DNA of 64,000 bases from positions 248,001 through 312,000 of the forward strand of contig CAKUVI010000002.1 of the NCBI GenBank assembly GCA_934699095.1. The letters are read 5' to 3'. The notes beneath the pieces were generated by a model that did not search any database, had not been told where the DNA came from, and saw only the letters and a list, made by a program, of their open reading frames with translations. Numbering within the stretch: position 1 is the stretch's first letter; the number at the start of each line of letters is the position of its first letter. This document shows positions 54,034 to 62,053 of this stretch, piece after piece. This stretch comes from an uncultured Bacteroidales bacterium. Lineage in GTDB: Bacteria > Bacteroidota > Bacteroidia > Bacteroidales > WCHB1-69. A program made the translations under genes and the position numbers.

Positions 54034-55107
54034 TTAATTCAGGACTATCGAGGACGGATTGAGACCTGCCTCGAATGAAAACTTCTTCTTTCCGTCTTTG
54101 TCAAAGCAGTAAACATCTCCATTTACTGTGAAATTGCCCGCATCGGCTATCCAAACGTCGCCGTTGAGCGGGTTGACCTTTATACAATACGGCGTCTTGA
54201 TTTTAGTGTCGTCCTTTATAAACTGTTCTTCCTCAATCTCATCAGTATCCAAATTCATGACTTTTATCCAAGAAGCCTGTGTGGAGAAGTTATAGGAATA
54301 GATGTATGCCTTGTTCTGGTAAATATCCAAATTCAAGGCTTCGATGTCGTAAGTTTTGACAAGTTCATCGGAATTGCAGTCAATTTTCTGGAGAGTGTAT
54401 GGAATGTTGCCGTAATTACCGTTAGAGACCACATAGACATAGCTGTTGTTATAGCTTTTTATTCTTGTGGGGTTCACTGTCACTGTTATCTCTTTGGAGA
54501 CTGTAAAACTTGGAATATCAATCACTGACACTGTGTTACCATAAGTGGAAGTGAGTCCGCCCGAATTGGCCACATACAGTTTGCCGTTGCAAACGCAAAG
54601 GCCGTCGGGGTTTGGACCTGTGTGCAATGTAGCCTCGACCTCCAAGGAAGCCGTGTCGATTCTCACAACGTCACCGTCGAAGCAGGAGACGTATGCCTTG
54701 TCGTTGTAAAATGCGATATAGCGAGGCTGTTTGCCAGGCAGAGAGATAGTTTTCTGAGATATTACCGTATTGGCATCCACAACCTCTACAATATTGGAGT
54801 TGTTGATAACACAATAGAGTTTTGATCCGTATTTTTGAAGGTCATTCCCCACATCGCCCAATCCTCTATGGTTGGCAAGACGAAAAACGTCGTCAGATAA
54901 TTCATTGTTTTTGAAGTCATAAAAGGAAAGCGTACTGTTGTTCTGCTGGAAGAGGCCTTCGTTCAGAATATATACTCCATTTGCGAATGTAGCCGGGTTC
55001 ACTCCCTCAGGTCCAACTGGTCGGGGGCGGCATGAGCAGAACATGGCGGCTATTGAAAGAAGGAGCAGCCATAGCATTTTAACTTTCAATTGGTCAAAAA
55101 CGTGCAT
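54034..55107 (-). CDS. btuG: BtuG-like surface cobalamin-binding beta-propeller lipoprotein
   Basis: The 357-residue protein has a hydrophobic lipoprotein signal with Cys at positions 24 and 26 (MFCSC). The mature region is a YncE/DUF5074-type seven-bladed propeller: GVYILNEGLFQQNNSTLSFYD, GLGDVGNDLQKYGSKLYCVINNS, VEVVDANT, NGKLYVANSGG, YGNTVSVIDI, and DGKKKFSFEAG. Several segments resemble Bacteroides thetaiotaomicron BtuG2, which binds vitamin B12 with very high affinity beside the BtuB receptor. Placement directly behind a cobalamin riboswitch strongly supports the role. No BtuB gene is in the window. Confidence 0.86.
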   Translation of the reverse strand: MHVFDQLKVKMLWLLLLSIAAMFCSCRPRPVGPEGVNPATFANGVYILNEGLFQQNNSTLSFYDFKNNELSDDVFRLANHRGLGDVGNDLQKYGSKLYCVINNSNIVEVVDANTVISQKTISLPGKQPRYIAFYNDKAYVSCFDGDVVRIDTASLEVEATLHTGPNPDGLCVCNGKLYVANSGGLTSTYGNTVSVIDIPSFTVSKEITVTVNPTRIKSYNNSYVYVVSNGNYGNIPYTLQKIDCNSDELVKTYDIEALNLDIYQNKAYIYSYNFSTQASWIKVMNLDTDEIEEEQFIKDDTKIKTPYCIKVNPLNGDVWIADAGNFTVNGDVYCFDKDGKKKFSFEAGLNPSSIVLN

Positions 55108-55153
55108 TATCTCAGCATTTTAGTTGTTAAATTAAATGCTTCGAGACAACAAG

Positions 55154-55180
55154 AGAAAAAATATAAGAGAGACTCTTACA
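55154..55180 (-). terminator. candidate riboswitch expression-platform terminator
   Basis: On the minus strand TAAGAG (73-78 side) pairs with CTCTTA (64-69 side) across a 3-base loop, and the stem is followed by a U-rich tract. It lies between the aptamer and the BtuG-like start, where a B12-controlled terminator would be expected. The stem is only 6 bp and weak. Confidence 0.4.
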
Positions 55181-55215
55181 TGTTATCAGCCTACCTCCCG
55201 AAGCGATGACATTTT

Positions 55216-55386
55216 TGCGCGGTGGCAGGTTTTCTGACTCGTTTCTGAAACGCCGCCTTCCCGTCTTTCGACAGTGACGAATATGGCGTTTCACTTAATA
55301 GAAACTTACAGCAGCGGGTACTGTACAGGACTTTCACCTGTTTCCCTCTCGGGATTCCTGAAAACTGAAATCCCTCACCACTTTGC
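55216..55386 (-). ncRNA. cobalamin riboswitch
   Basis: Read on the minus strand, the element has the conserved parts in order: GAGGGAAACAGGTGAAAGTCC, then CCCGCTGCTGTAA, then CACTG with a GACGGGAAGGC segment, then the B12 box GAGTCAGAAAACCTGCC (55224-55240). These are the core signatures of class I-type adenosylcobalamin/cobalamin aptamers. It lies 109 bases upstream of the BtuG-like start and follows a -7 box at 55392-55399. Binding of cobalamin is expected to lower expression of the two-gene operon. Confidence 0.93.
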
Positions 55387-55391
55387 GGCTG

Positions 55392-55399
55392 CAAATGTA
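55392..55399 (-). promoter_or_regulatory. -7 promoter box of the riboswitch operon
   Basis: The minus strand reads TACATTTG (TAnnTTTG), just ahead of the cobalamin aptamer, so transcription begins immediately 5' of the riboswitch. Confidence 0.6.
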
Positions 55400-55433
55400 C
55401 ACTTTTTTTCGAAACTGCTAAACGCAAAAATTG

Positions 55434-55441
55434 TATTTTTG
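55434..55441 (+). promoter_or_regulatory. -7 promoter box of the outer-membrane barrel gene
   Basis: TATTTTTG (TAnnTTTG) lies 17 bases before the ATG at 55458 and is divergent from the riboswitch promoter. Confidence 0.55.
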
Positions 55442-55457
55442 CGCAAAAGTTTCGATT

Positions 55458-56405
55458 ATGAAGAAAATACTGCTTGCGTCAGCCATCATATTGGCTTTAG
55501 TTTCAACTATAAACCGCACTTTCGGACAGGATGTAATAGTCGGCGAGGCCGTAACCTTCAACGATGAGACGTGGTATGACCGCGGATTCGACTTTTACAT
55601 CGGCGGCGGAATGTTCTGGGGAAGCCCTAAAAACGCCCTCTACTACAACGGAAGCTCCCGTAACGAGTGCAACTTGAACTACATCTTCGGAAACGAATAC
55701 AGGATGAAGGAGATTCAGGAAGCAGTCGTAAAGATATATCCACACGTCAGTCAGAGCGACCCCATATCCTACAGAGAAGAAGACCTTAACTGGACGCCTC
55801 ACTACAACGTGAACGCGCTCTTCGGTCTCGGTGTCCGCTGGAAGATTCGCAACAACTGGGCGTTGTCACTCTCCTACTCTTTCTCACGCATGACAATCAC
55901 CAACAGGCTGTTGCTCACATACACTTCCGTTTCCGGCAACAACATCCGCGATCCTGAACTGACCCTTTTCGGAAAGGAAGACCGCTCGATGATCGACCTT
56001 TCTCTGTCGTACCTTTTCAGTCAGGCACACCGTTTCGTGAAGCCTTTCATTGAGGTGGGAGCGCAATTCAACTACCAAAAGCTAAAGCAATTCGACGCTA
56101 TTTTGTTGGACAGGAACAACAACGAGGCCTTGCGTCTCACGCTGATAGACCGTTACGGCGGAGCATCGTATGTGCCTGGTGTGCCGCAAACCGAATATGA
56201 CATCATCTACGGAGGCCCCGGCTTCGGAGTGTCTTTCTCTGCCGGAATCAAATTCGTGGTCAACAAGTTCGTGTCAATAGATCCGACTTTCTACGGATGC
56301 TTCAGCCAATACAACCTCAAGGCACTCGGCGACAGACAGATGACTTTCAACTATGGGGCGATGGTGCGCATTGTAATGAACGATTTCTTTTTTCAAAACA
56401 GATAA
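55458..56405 (+). CDS. predicted outer-membrane beta-barrel protein, unknown function
   Basis: The 315-residue protein has a signal peptide (MKKILLASAIILALVSTINRTFGQ) and many alternating aromatic beta-strands, such as GFDFYIGGGMFWG, LFGLGVRWKIRNNWALSLSYSFS, and the closing FNYGAMVRIVMNDFFFQNR, a typical barrel end. I recognise no family beyond an OmpA/OprF-like small barrel. I chose ATG at 55458 because the upstream in-frame start overlaps the promoter. It is divergent from the cobalamin operon, but I see no riboswitch on its side. A nitroreductase gene follows after 13 bases. Confidence 0.65.
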   Translation: MKKILLASAIILALVSTINRTFGQDVIVGEAVTFNDETWYDRGFDFYIGGGMFWGSPKNALYYNGSSRNECNLNYIFGNEYRMKEIQEAVVKIYPHVSQSDPISYREEDLNWTPHYNVNALFGLGVRWKIRNNWALSLSYSFSRMTITNRLLLTYTSVSGNNIRDPELTLFGKEDRSMIDLSLSYLFSQAHRFVKPFIEVGAQFNYQKLKQFDAILLDRNNNEALRLTLIDRYGGASYVPGVPQTEYDIIYGGPGFGVSFSAGIKFVVNKFVSIDPTFYGCFSQYNLKALGDRQMTFNYGAMVRIVMNDFFFQNR

Positions 56406-56418
56406 ATAAAAACAACAG

Positions 56419-57192
56419 ATGGATAATCAAGTATTAGAGACTCTGATGAGTCATGCAAGTGTAAGGGAATATCAAGACAGAAATGTGGAAGAAGAAGTGT
56501 TGGACAAGGTACTGCGTGCTGCGTGCAACGGTTCGACCATGGGCAACATGCAACTTTTCAGCATCATAGTGACCCGTGACAGCGAGATGAAAGCCAAGTT
56601 GGCGCCGTTCCACTTCAACCAGCCGATGGTCACCTCGGCACCACTGATTCTGACATTCTGCGCTGATTTCAGAAGATTCAACAGATTTTGCCAATGCCGG
56701 GCAGCCGACACCGAGGCTTACAGCAACCTCCAGTCTTACCAATGGGCGGTTACCGACGCTCTCATCGCCGCTCAAAACGCCTGCATCGCCGCCGAATCAC
56801 TCGGACTCGGACTTTGCTGGCTCGGAACTATCACCTATAATGTTGACAAATTCGTGGAGATACTCAATCTGCCAAAACATGTGGTACCAGTGGCTTGCAT
56901 AACAATGGGATATCCTACTAAAAAACACACTCTTACACAAAAACTACCTTACAAGTCTTTGATACATTATGAGACCTACAAAGATTACACAGACTTAGAC
57001 ATTGACCAAATATATAAAGAAAAAGAGAATTCTGAAGAGACAAAGCATATACTTTCCGAAAATCCCGATGTAGAGAACCTCGCACAAGTGTTCACACAAC
57101 ACAGATACACTCGCAAAGACAATGAACATTTCGCCAAAGTTCTGTACCAAACACTTGAAAATCAAGGCTTTAATATAAACATTCAAGAGTAA
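56419..57192 (+). CDS. NfsA-like nitroreductase family protein
   Basis: The 257-residue FMN-dependent nitroreductase-fold protein starts with SHASVREYQDRNVEEEVLDKVLRAA (the FMN phosphate-binding Arg motif), then GSTMGNMQLFSIIV, and AAQNACIAAESLGLGLCWLGTI. Length fits the NfsA/FRP group, which uses NAD(P)H to reduce quinones or nitro compounds; the real substrate is unknown. It lies 13 bases after the barrel gene and 26 before the beta-mannosidase gene. Confidence 0.86.
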   Translation: MDNQVLETLMSHASVREYQDRNVEEEVLDKVLRAACNGSTMGNMQLFSIIVTRDSEMKAKLAPFHFNQPMVTSAPLILTFCADFRRFNRFCQCRAADTEAYSNLQSYQWAVTDALIAAQNACIAAESLGLGLCWLGTITYNVDKFVEILNLPKHVVPVACITMGYPTKKHTLTQKLPYKSLIHYETYKDYTDLDIDQIYKEKENSEETKHILSENPDVENLAQVFTQHRYTRKDNEHFAKVLYQTLENQGFNINIQE

Positions 57193-57218
57193 TATCCTCC
57201 AACTAAAAAACTTTTCTT

Positions 57219-59840
57219 ATGAAACAAAGTTCTCACTACTGCGGTTTTCTCGCAAAAACTGTAATATTTGCACTCTGCATCATCCCCCTGTTAGCTGGGT
57301 GCAAACACAACAAGCCGAACACAACTTTTGAGAAGCGATACTTGAACTCCGATTTCGGTTGTGTGCATAACCAGTGGGAATTCAAATACGATGGCAAATG
57401 GTATCCAGCCACTGTCCCGGGCAATATTCACGACGACCTTTTAGCCAACAAGCTTATTGCCGACCCATTTGTAGGCGACAATGAGAAATCGGTTCAATGG
57501 ATCGCCGACAGCGTTTGGGAGTATCGTCTCTTTTTCGACAAAAACTGCAGCGAGAGCAAAAGTTTCAGTCACAGCCAACTCGTCTTCGAAGGCTTGGACA
57601 CTTACGCCGAGGTGGTTTTGAACGGTGTCAGACTCAAGAGCTCCTCAGGAGACACTATGAGCGACAACATGTTCCGGCGTTGGCGTTACGACCTGCCAGA
57701 CAATCTGCAAGACAAGAACAACGAACTATTGGTCCGGTTCCATCCATCAGTTACCATAGACAGTTCGGAAGCGGCAAAACTCCCTTACAGACTGCCTGAC
57801 AACAGGGTATTCACAAGGAAGGCGCAGTATGAGAACGGCTGGGATTGGGGACCGAAGTTGATCACATGCGGGATTTGGAAGAATGTCTTCATAGAGAGCT
57901 GGAATGATCTTAGAATCAATGATTTCTACGTATCCGATTTAGAGCCGTCGTTTGACTCCGCACGCCCATGGATTTCACAAGTGGAGATAGACATAGATGC
58001 AGACAAGATACTCTCTTCCGAACTGCAGATTCAGATTTCAGATGATAAAGGATATAGTCAGAGCATAGTTCAAAAAATAGATCTCCATCAGGGAAACAAC
58101 AGCGTCAAGATTCCGGTTACCATAGAAAATCCGCAATTATGGTGGCCAAATGGATTAGGAGAGCAGCACTTGTACTATTTCACAGTCTCATTGGCGGAAG
58201 AAAAGACGGATGGCATTCCGGCGTTGGTTCACACTCACGGACTCAGGACAATCCGTCTGGAGCAGAAAGCTGATTCAATAGGCGAAACATTCCAATTCTA
58301 TGTCAACGGCAGGCCCATTTTCATGCGTGGCGTCAACTGGATTCCGGCTTCTTCGTACGTAGGCACCCTTGCCGGCAGCGAAGGCGATGGCGTGTACTCC
58401 GACCTGTTACAGAGATGTGCAGATGCCAACATGAACATGGTTCGAGTGTGGGGAGGCGGCATCTATGAACACGACGCCTTCTATGACTGCTGCGACAGAC
58501 TCGGTCTGCTTGTATGGCAAGATTTCATGTTTGCCTGCAACATATATCCCGGAAACAAGGATTTCATCGACAACGTCAACATTGAAGCGGCCGAGCAGGT
58601 GCAACGTCTGCGCAATCATCCATGCATAGCCATCTTCTGCGGCAACAATGAAGTCCACAACGGCTTGGAAGACTGGGGATGGCAGAAGCAACTCAACCAT
58701 ACAGACGCTCAATATGAGCAATTTTACGCCGACTATGACAAGATATTCAACAAGACACTGCCTGACAACGTGAGGAAATATGCATCTTCAACCCCTTATG
58801 TGCATTCTTCGCCGACATTTGGCTGGGGCCACGATGAGTGCACCACCCACGGCTGTTCACATTATTGGGGAGTATGGTGGGGTGAACTTCCTTTCGAGGT
58901 ATGGAAGGACAAAACCGGACGATTCATGACAGAATACGGCTTCCAGGCATATCCGGAGATGGCAACCATCAGCACTTTCGCAACCGCCGAAGAGCAGACC
59001 CTGACCTCCCCCACCCTGCAGAACCATCAGAAACATGCAAGAGGAGTGCAGATAATAACAAAAGCCATTGAGGAAGTTTACGGAAAATTCGACAAAAACA
59101 ACCTGTCGCTATTCACATATCTGAGTCAGCTGACACAGTCATACGGCATAGCCGAGGCTATTGAGGCGCACAGAATCCAACACAACAGATGCTCCGGAAC
59201 CCTAATATGGCAGTTAAACGATTGCTGGCCAGTTGCTTCCTGGAGTTGCATCGACTACTTCGGCCGCCCCAAAGCACTTTATTACAGACTTCATAAACTT
59301 TTCGACAACTTGGCGCTTGCATCACAGAAAGACAAATCGGGAAACGTTGAAATCTTTGTGATAAACGACAACCTTGACAACATCACGGGCAATCTGCAAT
59401 GGGAAATAGTCAGAAACGACAACGGTGATGTCATTGACTCGGGCAGAGTATCCATAAATATTCCCGCAAACAGTTCAAAACCGGCTGTTTCAATTGCAGC
59501 GCCTTCAAATAAAAAACTCCTCAGAAATTGTCATGTGTATGTGGAATTCACAGCTGCAGACGGACAGGTGAAGGATTATCACACCTATTTTGTCAAACCT
59601 GGCGAACTGGCCCAAGGACAAAAATCAATAGCCTTCGACACAGAATACTTTGATCATTATGCAATCATCACGATATCGTCAGAATCATTGCATCTGGGCC
59701 TATTCATAGAGGAGACGTCGGGACTACCAGTAATATATTCCAACAACTATTTCGATCTTCTTCCTGGACGTGAGGTAAAAGTGAAGGTAGAGTATCCGAA
59801 CATCGAGAAGAAACCGAAATTCAGGTTCAGGGCCCTTTGA
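57219..59840 (+). CDS. beta-mannosidase, GH2 family lipoprotein
   Basis: An 873-residue glycoside hydrolase with a lipoprotein signal ending LLAGC (Cys28). The N-terminal sugar-binding domain has WYPATVPGNIHDDLLANKLI and ENGWDWGPKLITCGIWK; the catalytic barrel has MRGVNWIPASSYVG, NMVRVWGGGIYEHDAFYDCCDRLG, acid/base Glu478 (CGNNEV) and nucleophile Glu572 (MTEYGFQAYP). It should release mannose from the non-reducing end of manno-oligosaccharides. It stands alone, without a SusCD pair or other glycosidases. Confidence 0.93.
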   Translation: MKQSSHYCGFLAKTVIFALCIIPLLAGCKHNKPNTTFEKRYLNSDFGCVHNQWEFKYDGKWYPATVPGNIHDDLLANKLIADPFVGDNEKSVQWIADSVWEYRLFFDKNCSESKSFSHSQLVFEGLDTYAEVVLNGVRLKSSSGDTMSDNMFRRWRYDLPDNLQDKNNELLVRFHPSVTIDSSEAAKLPYRLPDNRVFTRKAQYENGWDWGPKLITCGIWKNVFIESWNDLRINDFYVSDLEPSFDSARPWISQVEIDIDADKILSSELQIQISDDKGYSQSIVQKIDLHQGNNSVKIPVTIENPQLWWPNGLGEQHLYYFTVSLAEEKTDGIPALVHTHGLRTIRLEQKADSIGETFQFYVNGRPIFMRGVNWIPASSYVGTLAGSEGDGVYSDLLQRCADANMNMVRVWGGGIYEHDAFYDCCDRLGLLVWQDFMFACNIYPGNKDFIDNVNIEAAEQVQRLRNHPCIAIFCGNNEVHNGLEDWGWQKQLNHTDAQYEQFYADYDKIFNKTLPDNVRKYASSTPYVHSSPTFGWGHDECTTHGCSHYWGVWWGELPFEVWKDKTGRFMTEYGFQAYPEMATISTFATAEEQTLTSPTLQNHQKHARGVQIITKAIEEVYGKFDKNNLSLFTYLSQLTQSYGIAEAIEAHRIQHNRCSGTLIWQLNDCWPVASWSCIDYFGRPKALYYRLHKLFDNLALASQKDKSGNVEIFVINDNLDNITGNLQWEIVRNDNGDVIDSGRVSINIPANSSKPAVSIAAPSNKKLLRNCHVYVEFTAADGQVKDYHTYFVKPGELAQGQKSIAFDTEYFDHYAIITISSESLHLGLFIEETSGLPVIYSNNYFDLLPGREVKVKVEYPNIEKKPKFRFRAL

Positions 59841-59854
59841 AATTAGTTATAGGG

Positions 59855-59870
59855 CCGCACGGCCGTGCGG
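59855..59870. repeat. 16-bp perfect GC palindrome
   Basis: CCGCACGGCCGTGCGG is fully self-complementary and lies 15 bases after the beta-mannosidase stop, before the terminator. It may form a second hairpin or be a protein-binding site. Confidence 0.5.
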
Positions 59871-59884
59871 TTCTATGATAAAAA

Positions 59885-59926
59885 TAACCCCAAAGCGCTG
59901 TAAATCAGAGCGTTTCGGGGTTTTGG
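59885..59926. terminator. bidirectional terminator of beta-mannosidase and tRNA-Ser
   Basis: AACCCCAAAGCGCT pairs with AGCGTTTCGGGGTT across an 8-base loop, with one mismatch and one G-T pair. T runs follow on the right for the plus strand and (as A run) on the left for the minus strand, so it serves both convergent genes. Confidence 0.75.
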
Positions 59927-60013
59927 CGGAAAGTACAGGATTCGAACCTGTGAAGGTTGTTACACCTTGGCGGTTTTCGAAACCGCTGCCTTCAGCCACT
60001 CGGCCAACTTTCC
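59927..60013 (-). tRNA. tRNA-Ser (anticodon CGA)
   Basis: The 87-base class II tRNA has acceptor stem GGAAAGT / ACTTTCC, anticodon stem GCGGT / ACCGC around loop TTCGAAA (anticodon CGA), a long variable arm, and T arm GGTTCGAATCC. A 3' CCA is not encoded. A TATTTTTG promoter box lies at 60032-60039. Confidence 0.95.
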
Positions 60014-60031
60014 TTCCTCAAAATGAGTGCG

Positions 60032-60039
60032 CAAAAATA
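60032..60039 (-). promoter_or_regulatory. -7 promoter box of tRNA-Ser
   Basis: The minus strand reads TATTTTTG (TAnnTTTG), 18 bases upstream of the tRNA 5' end. Confidence 0.6.
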
Positions 60040-60107
60040 TAAAAATTATCAATTCTTGCAAGTGAAATCTTTTTAAATATTTATGATTTTGCATTTCATC
60101 TTTTTTG

Positions 60108-60115
60108 TACTTTTG
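60108..60115 (+). promoter_or_regulatory. -7 promoter box of the membrane hypothetical gene
   Basis: TACTTTTG (TAnnTTTG) lies 22 bases before the ATG at 60138, with a TTTG at 60088-60091 as possible -33. Confidence 0.55.
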
Positions 60116-60137
60116 CGGATTGATTTCTGTCTGAAAT

Positions 60138-60800
60138 ATGGATAAACAGTCTAACCAAGCTACGAAAAAAGGCCTCATCCTGCTCGCTGGTGTGATCATA
60201 GGTTTGCTCACCGGATTCCTTGTTGCCTACACAGTGGTCAAGAAACTCGACTCGCCACCCTCACCCGTAGCCAAAGAAGTGGAACCCAATACCGATAAAT
60301 CCACCAAAGACACGGTTGTGAAATATGTCGTCCACCGCTACGAGCCGGCATCCCAGACACAGAACATCTCTTCCGCCGATTCAACAGCCTTGGACTCGAC
60401 CCTGATAGATGGTTCCAGCGCAGATTTCACCCTTGAGGATGATGAACCCGAAATCACTGAACTCAACAACACCCCGTCAACAAACATTGCCGAATCAAAA
60501 CTCATAACACAATTTGAAATACCGGTCCACGCCCTAAACAACGACAAAAAAATAACCGAATCTCCCGAAAACATGAAAAAAAACATCGAGATTCAAATGT
60601 GGTCAACCCCAATAAAAAACAAAATATCCTATAATTTCAACGGGAAAATCCTGAAAATCAAAGGCTTGTCAAACTATGAAACTGTGAAAGCCTTCTTCTT
60701 CAACGAAAAATACTATCTCCAAATTGACAAAAAGACCTATAAACTCACACAAAGTAAAGAGTTCATACGATTCGTAGAAACACAAGAATTGTCTATGTAA
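60138..60800 (+). CDS. hypothetical membrane-anchored protein
   Basis: The 220-residue protein has one transmembrane helix (about residues 12-33, GLILLAGVIIGLLTGFLVAY), then a Ser/Thr/Asp/Glu-rich, probably disordered linker (about 40-135), and a basic C-terminal domain (about 145-215) with mixed beta pattern (KISYNFNGKILKIKGLSNYETVKAFFFNEKYYLQI). I recognise no family. It probably lies in the periplasm tethered to the inner membrane. It has its own promoter. Confidence 0.7.
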   Translation: MDKQSNQATKKGLILLAGVIIGLLTGFLVAYTVVKKLDSPPSPVAKEVEPNTDKSTKDTVVKYVVHRYEPASQTQNISSADSTALDSTLIDGSSADFTLEDDEPEITELNNTPSTNIAESKLITQFEIPVHALNNDKKITESPENMKKNIEIQMWSTPIKNKISYNFNGKILKIKGLSNYETVKAFFFNEKYYLQIDKKTYKLTQSKEFIRFVETQELSM

Positions 60801-60832
60801 TTAAACAATCAAACAATAAACTAAATTATCAA

Positions 60833-61396
60833 ATGATGAGAAACATTATTGCATCCGTATGCCTTTTCTGCATAGTATTATGTGGATGTTCACAAGACAA
60901 AAAACAACAAACAATGAACAACACTGATCAAAAATCAAAGACACTTGTAGTTTACTTCTCTGCATCCGGCGTAACTAAAGGAGTTGCCGAAAAAATCGCA
61001 AAAGAAGCAAATGCAGACCTCGTGGAAATCGTTCCACAAAAACGCTACACAGACGCGGATCTTGACTGGCGCGACAAAAACTCACGCAGTTCAGTTGAGA
61101 TGGCTGACAAAAGCTCACGCCCTGTGATCCGTCAGAACATAGAAGACATCAGCGTTTATGAAACCGTTTATATCGGCTTCCCAATTTGGTGGTACACAGC
61201 ACCAACAATCGTAAATTCCTTCATCGAGATGTATGACCTCACAGGAAAGAACATCAAATTGTTCGCCACTTCAGGCGGCTCGTCCATCGACAAGGCGGCC
61301 AAAGACCTGCAGACGACCTATCCTAATCTCAAATTCACAAAATCTGCACTCCTCAACTCACCTTCAGATTCAGACATCAAAAACTTCGTGAAATAA
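60833..61396 (+). CDS. lipoprotein-anchored flavodoxin
   Basis: The 187-residue protein has a lipoprotein signal (lipobox LCGC, Cys19) and then a flavodoxin domain: TLVVYFSASGVTKGVAEKIA (FMN phosphate loop), IGFPIWWYTAPTIVNSFIEMYD, and LFATSGGSSIDKAAKDL. Flavodoxins are normally cytoplasmic electron carriers, but this one should be exported and membrane-tethered. The ATG at 60836 is an equally possible start. A terminator follows, then a second lipoprotein flavoprotein gene. Confidence 0.87.
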   Translation: MMRNIIASVCLFCIVLCGCSQDKKQQTMNNTDQKSKTLVVYFSASGVTKGVAEKIAKEANADLVEIVPQKRYTDADLDWRDKNSRSSVEMADKSSRPVIRQNIEDISVYETVYIGFPIWWYTAPTIVNSFIEMYDLTGKNIKLFATSGGSSIDKAAKDLQTTYPNLKFTKSALLNSPSDSDIKNFVK

Positions 61397-61399
61397 CAC

Positions 61400-61428
61400 A
61401 AAATCCCCTCAAAAGGGGATTTTTTTTA
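61400..61428 (+). terminator. terminator after the flavodoxin gene
   Basis: An AAATCCCC / GGGGATTT stem with a 6-base loop is followed by an eight-base T run, directly after the flavodoxin stop. It probably gives partial read-through to the next gene, whose ATG is 14 bases on. Confidence 0.85.
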
Positions 61429-61441
61429 CTACAAAAACATT

Positions 61442-62053
61442 ATGAGAAAATTTGTAATAGGACTTATATTTATCAGTGCATTTAGCGCTTGTGACAAAAA
61501 AGACAACAACCAGAATCAAAAAGAGACAGTTATGGAGAACACCACAGACTTCAAGGCTTTTGACGTACAAAAGGAATTTCAGAAGAACGGTTTCACATGG
61601 TTCACCGAAAATCTTATATTATGCAGTGGTGACACAACGACAAACAATGCCATGACCATCGGCTGGGGCGGAATCGGCAACTATCTCGGCCACAAGCGTC
61701 CGGCAATAACAGTGTATGTTGCCCCTGCCCGTTTCACGTACGAATTCATGGAAAAACACCCGCGTTTCACCATCATGCAATTTGATGACCCCAAAGTGTG
61801 GCAATACATGGGCGAACACAGCGGCCGTGACGGCGACAAAGCCGCGGCACTCGGACTGCACGTGGCCTACACCGAAAACGGAACTCCCTATTATGAAGAA
61901 GCCTCTGTAGTGATAGAATGTGAGACTATGACAGCATGGCATCAAACCGAGAAGGATTTCAGAAACGGCACACCAAAAGATTTCTACGAGAATTTTCCCG
62001 CTGGAGTCCACACTGTGTATATAGGCGAAGTGGTGGGGGCATGGAAAAAATAA
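61442..62053 (+). CDS. lipoprotein flavin reductase family protein
   Basis: The 203-residue protein has a lipoprotein signal (lipobox FSAC, Cys17) followed by a flavin-reductase-like FMN-binding split barrel: MTIGWGGIGNYLGHKRPAITVYVAPARFTYEFMEKHPRFT, FPAGVHTVYIGEV at the end. It is normally a cytoplasmic enzyme reducing free flavins. Its 3' end overlaps the ogt start by 13 bases. Redox partnership with the upstream flavodoxin is inferred. Confidence 0.85.
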   Translation: MRKFVIGLIFISAFSACDKKDNNQNQKETVMENTTDFKAFDVQKEFQKNGFTWFTENLILCSGDTTTNNAMTIGWGGIGNYLGHKRPAITVYVAPARFTYEFMEKHPRFTIMQFDDPKVWQYMGEHSGRDGDKAAALGLHVAYTENGTPYYEEASVVIECETMTAWHQTEKDFRNGTPKDFYENFPAGVHTVYIGEVVGAWKK

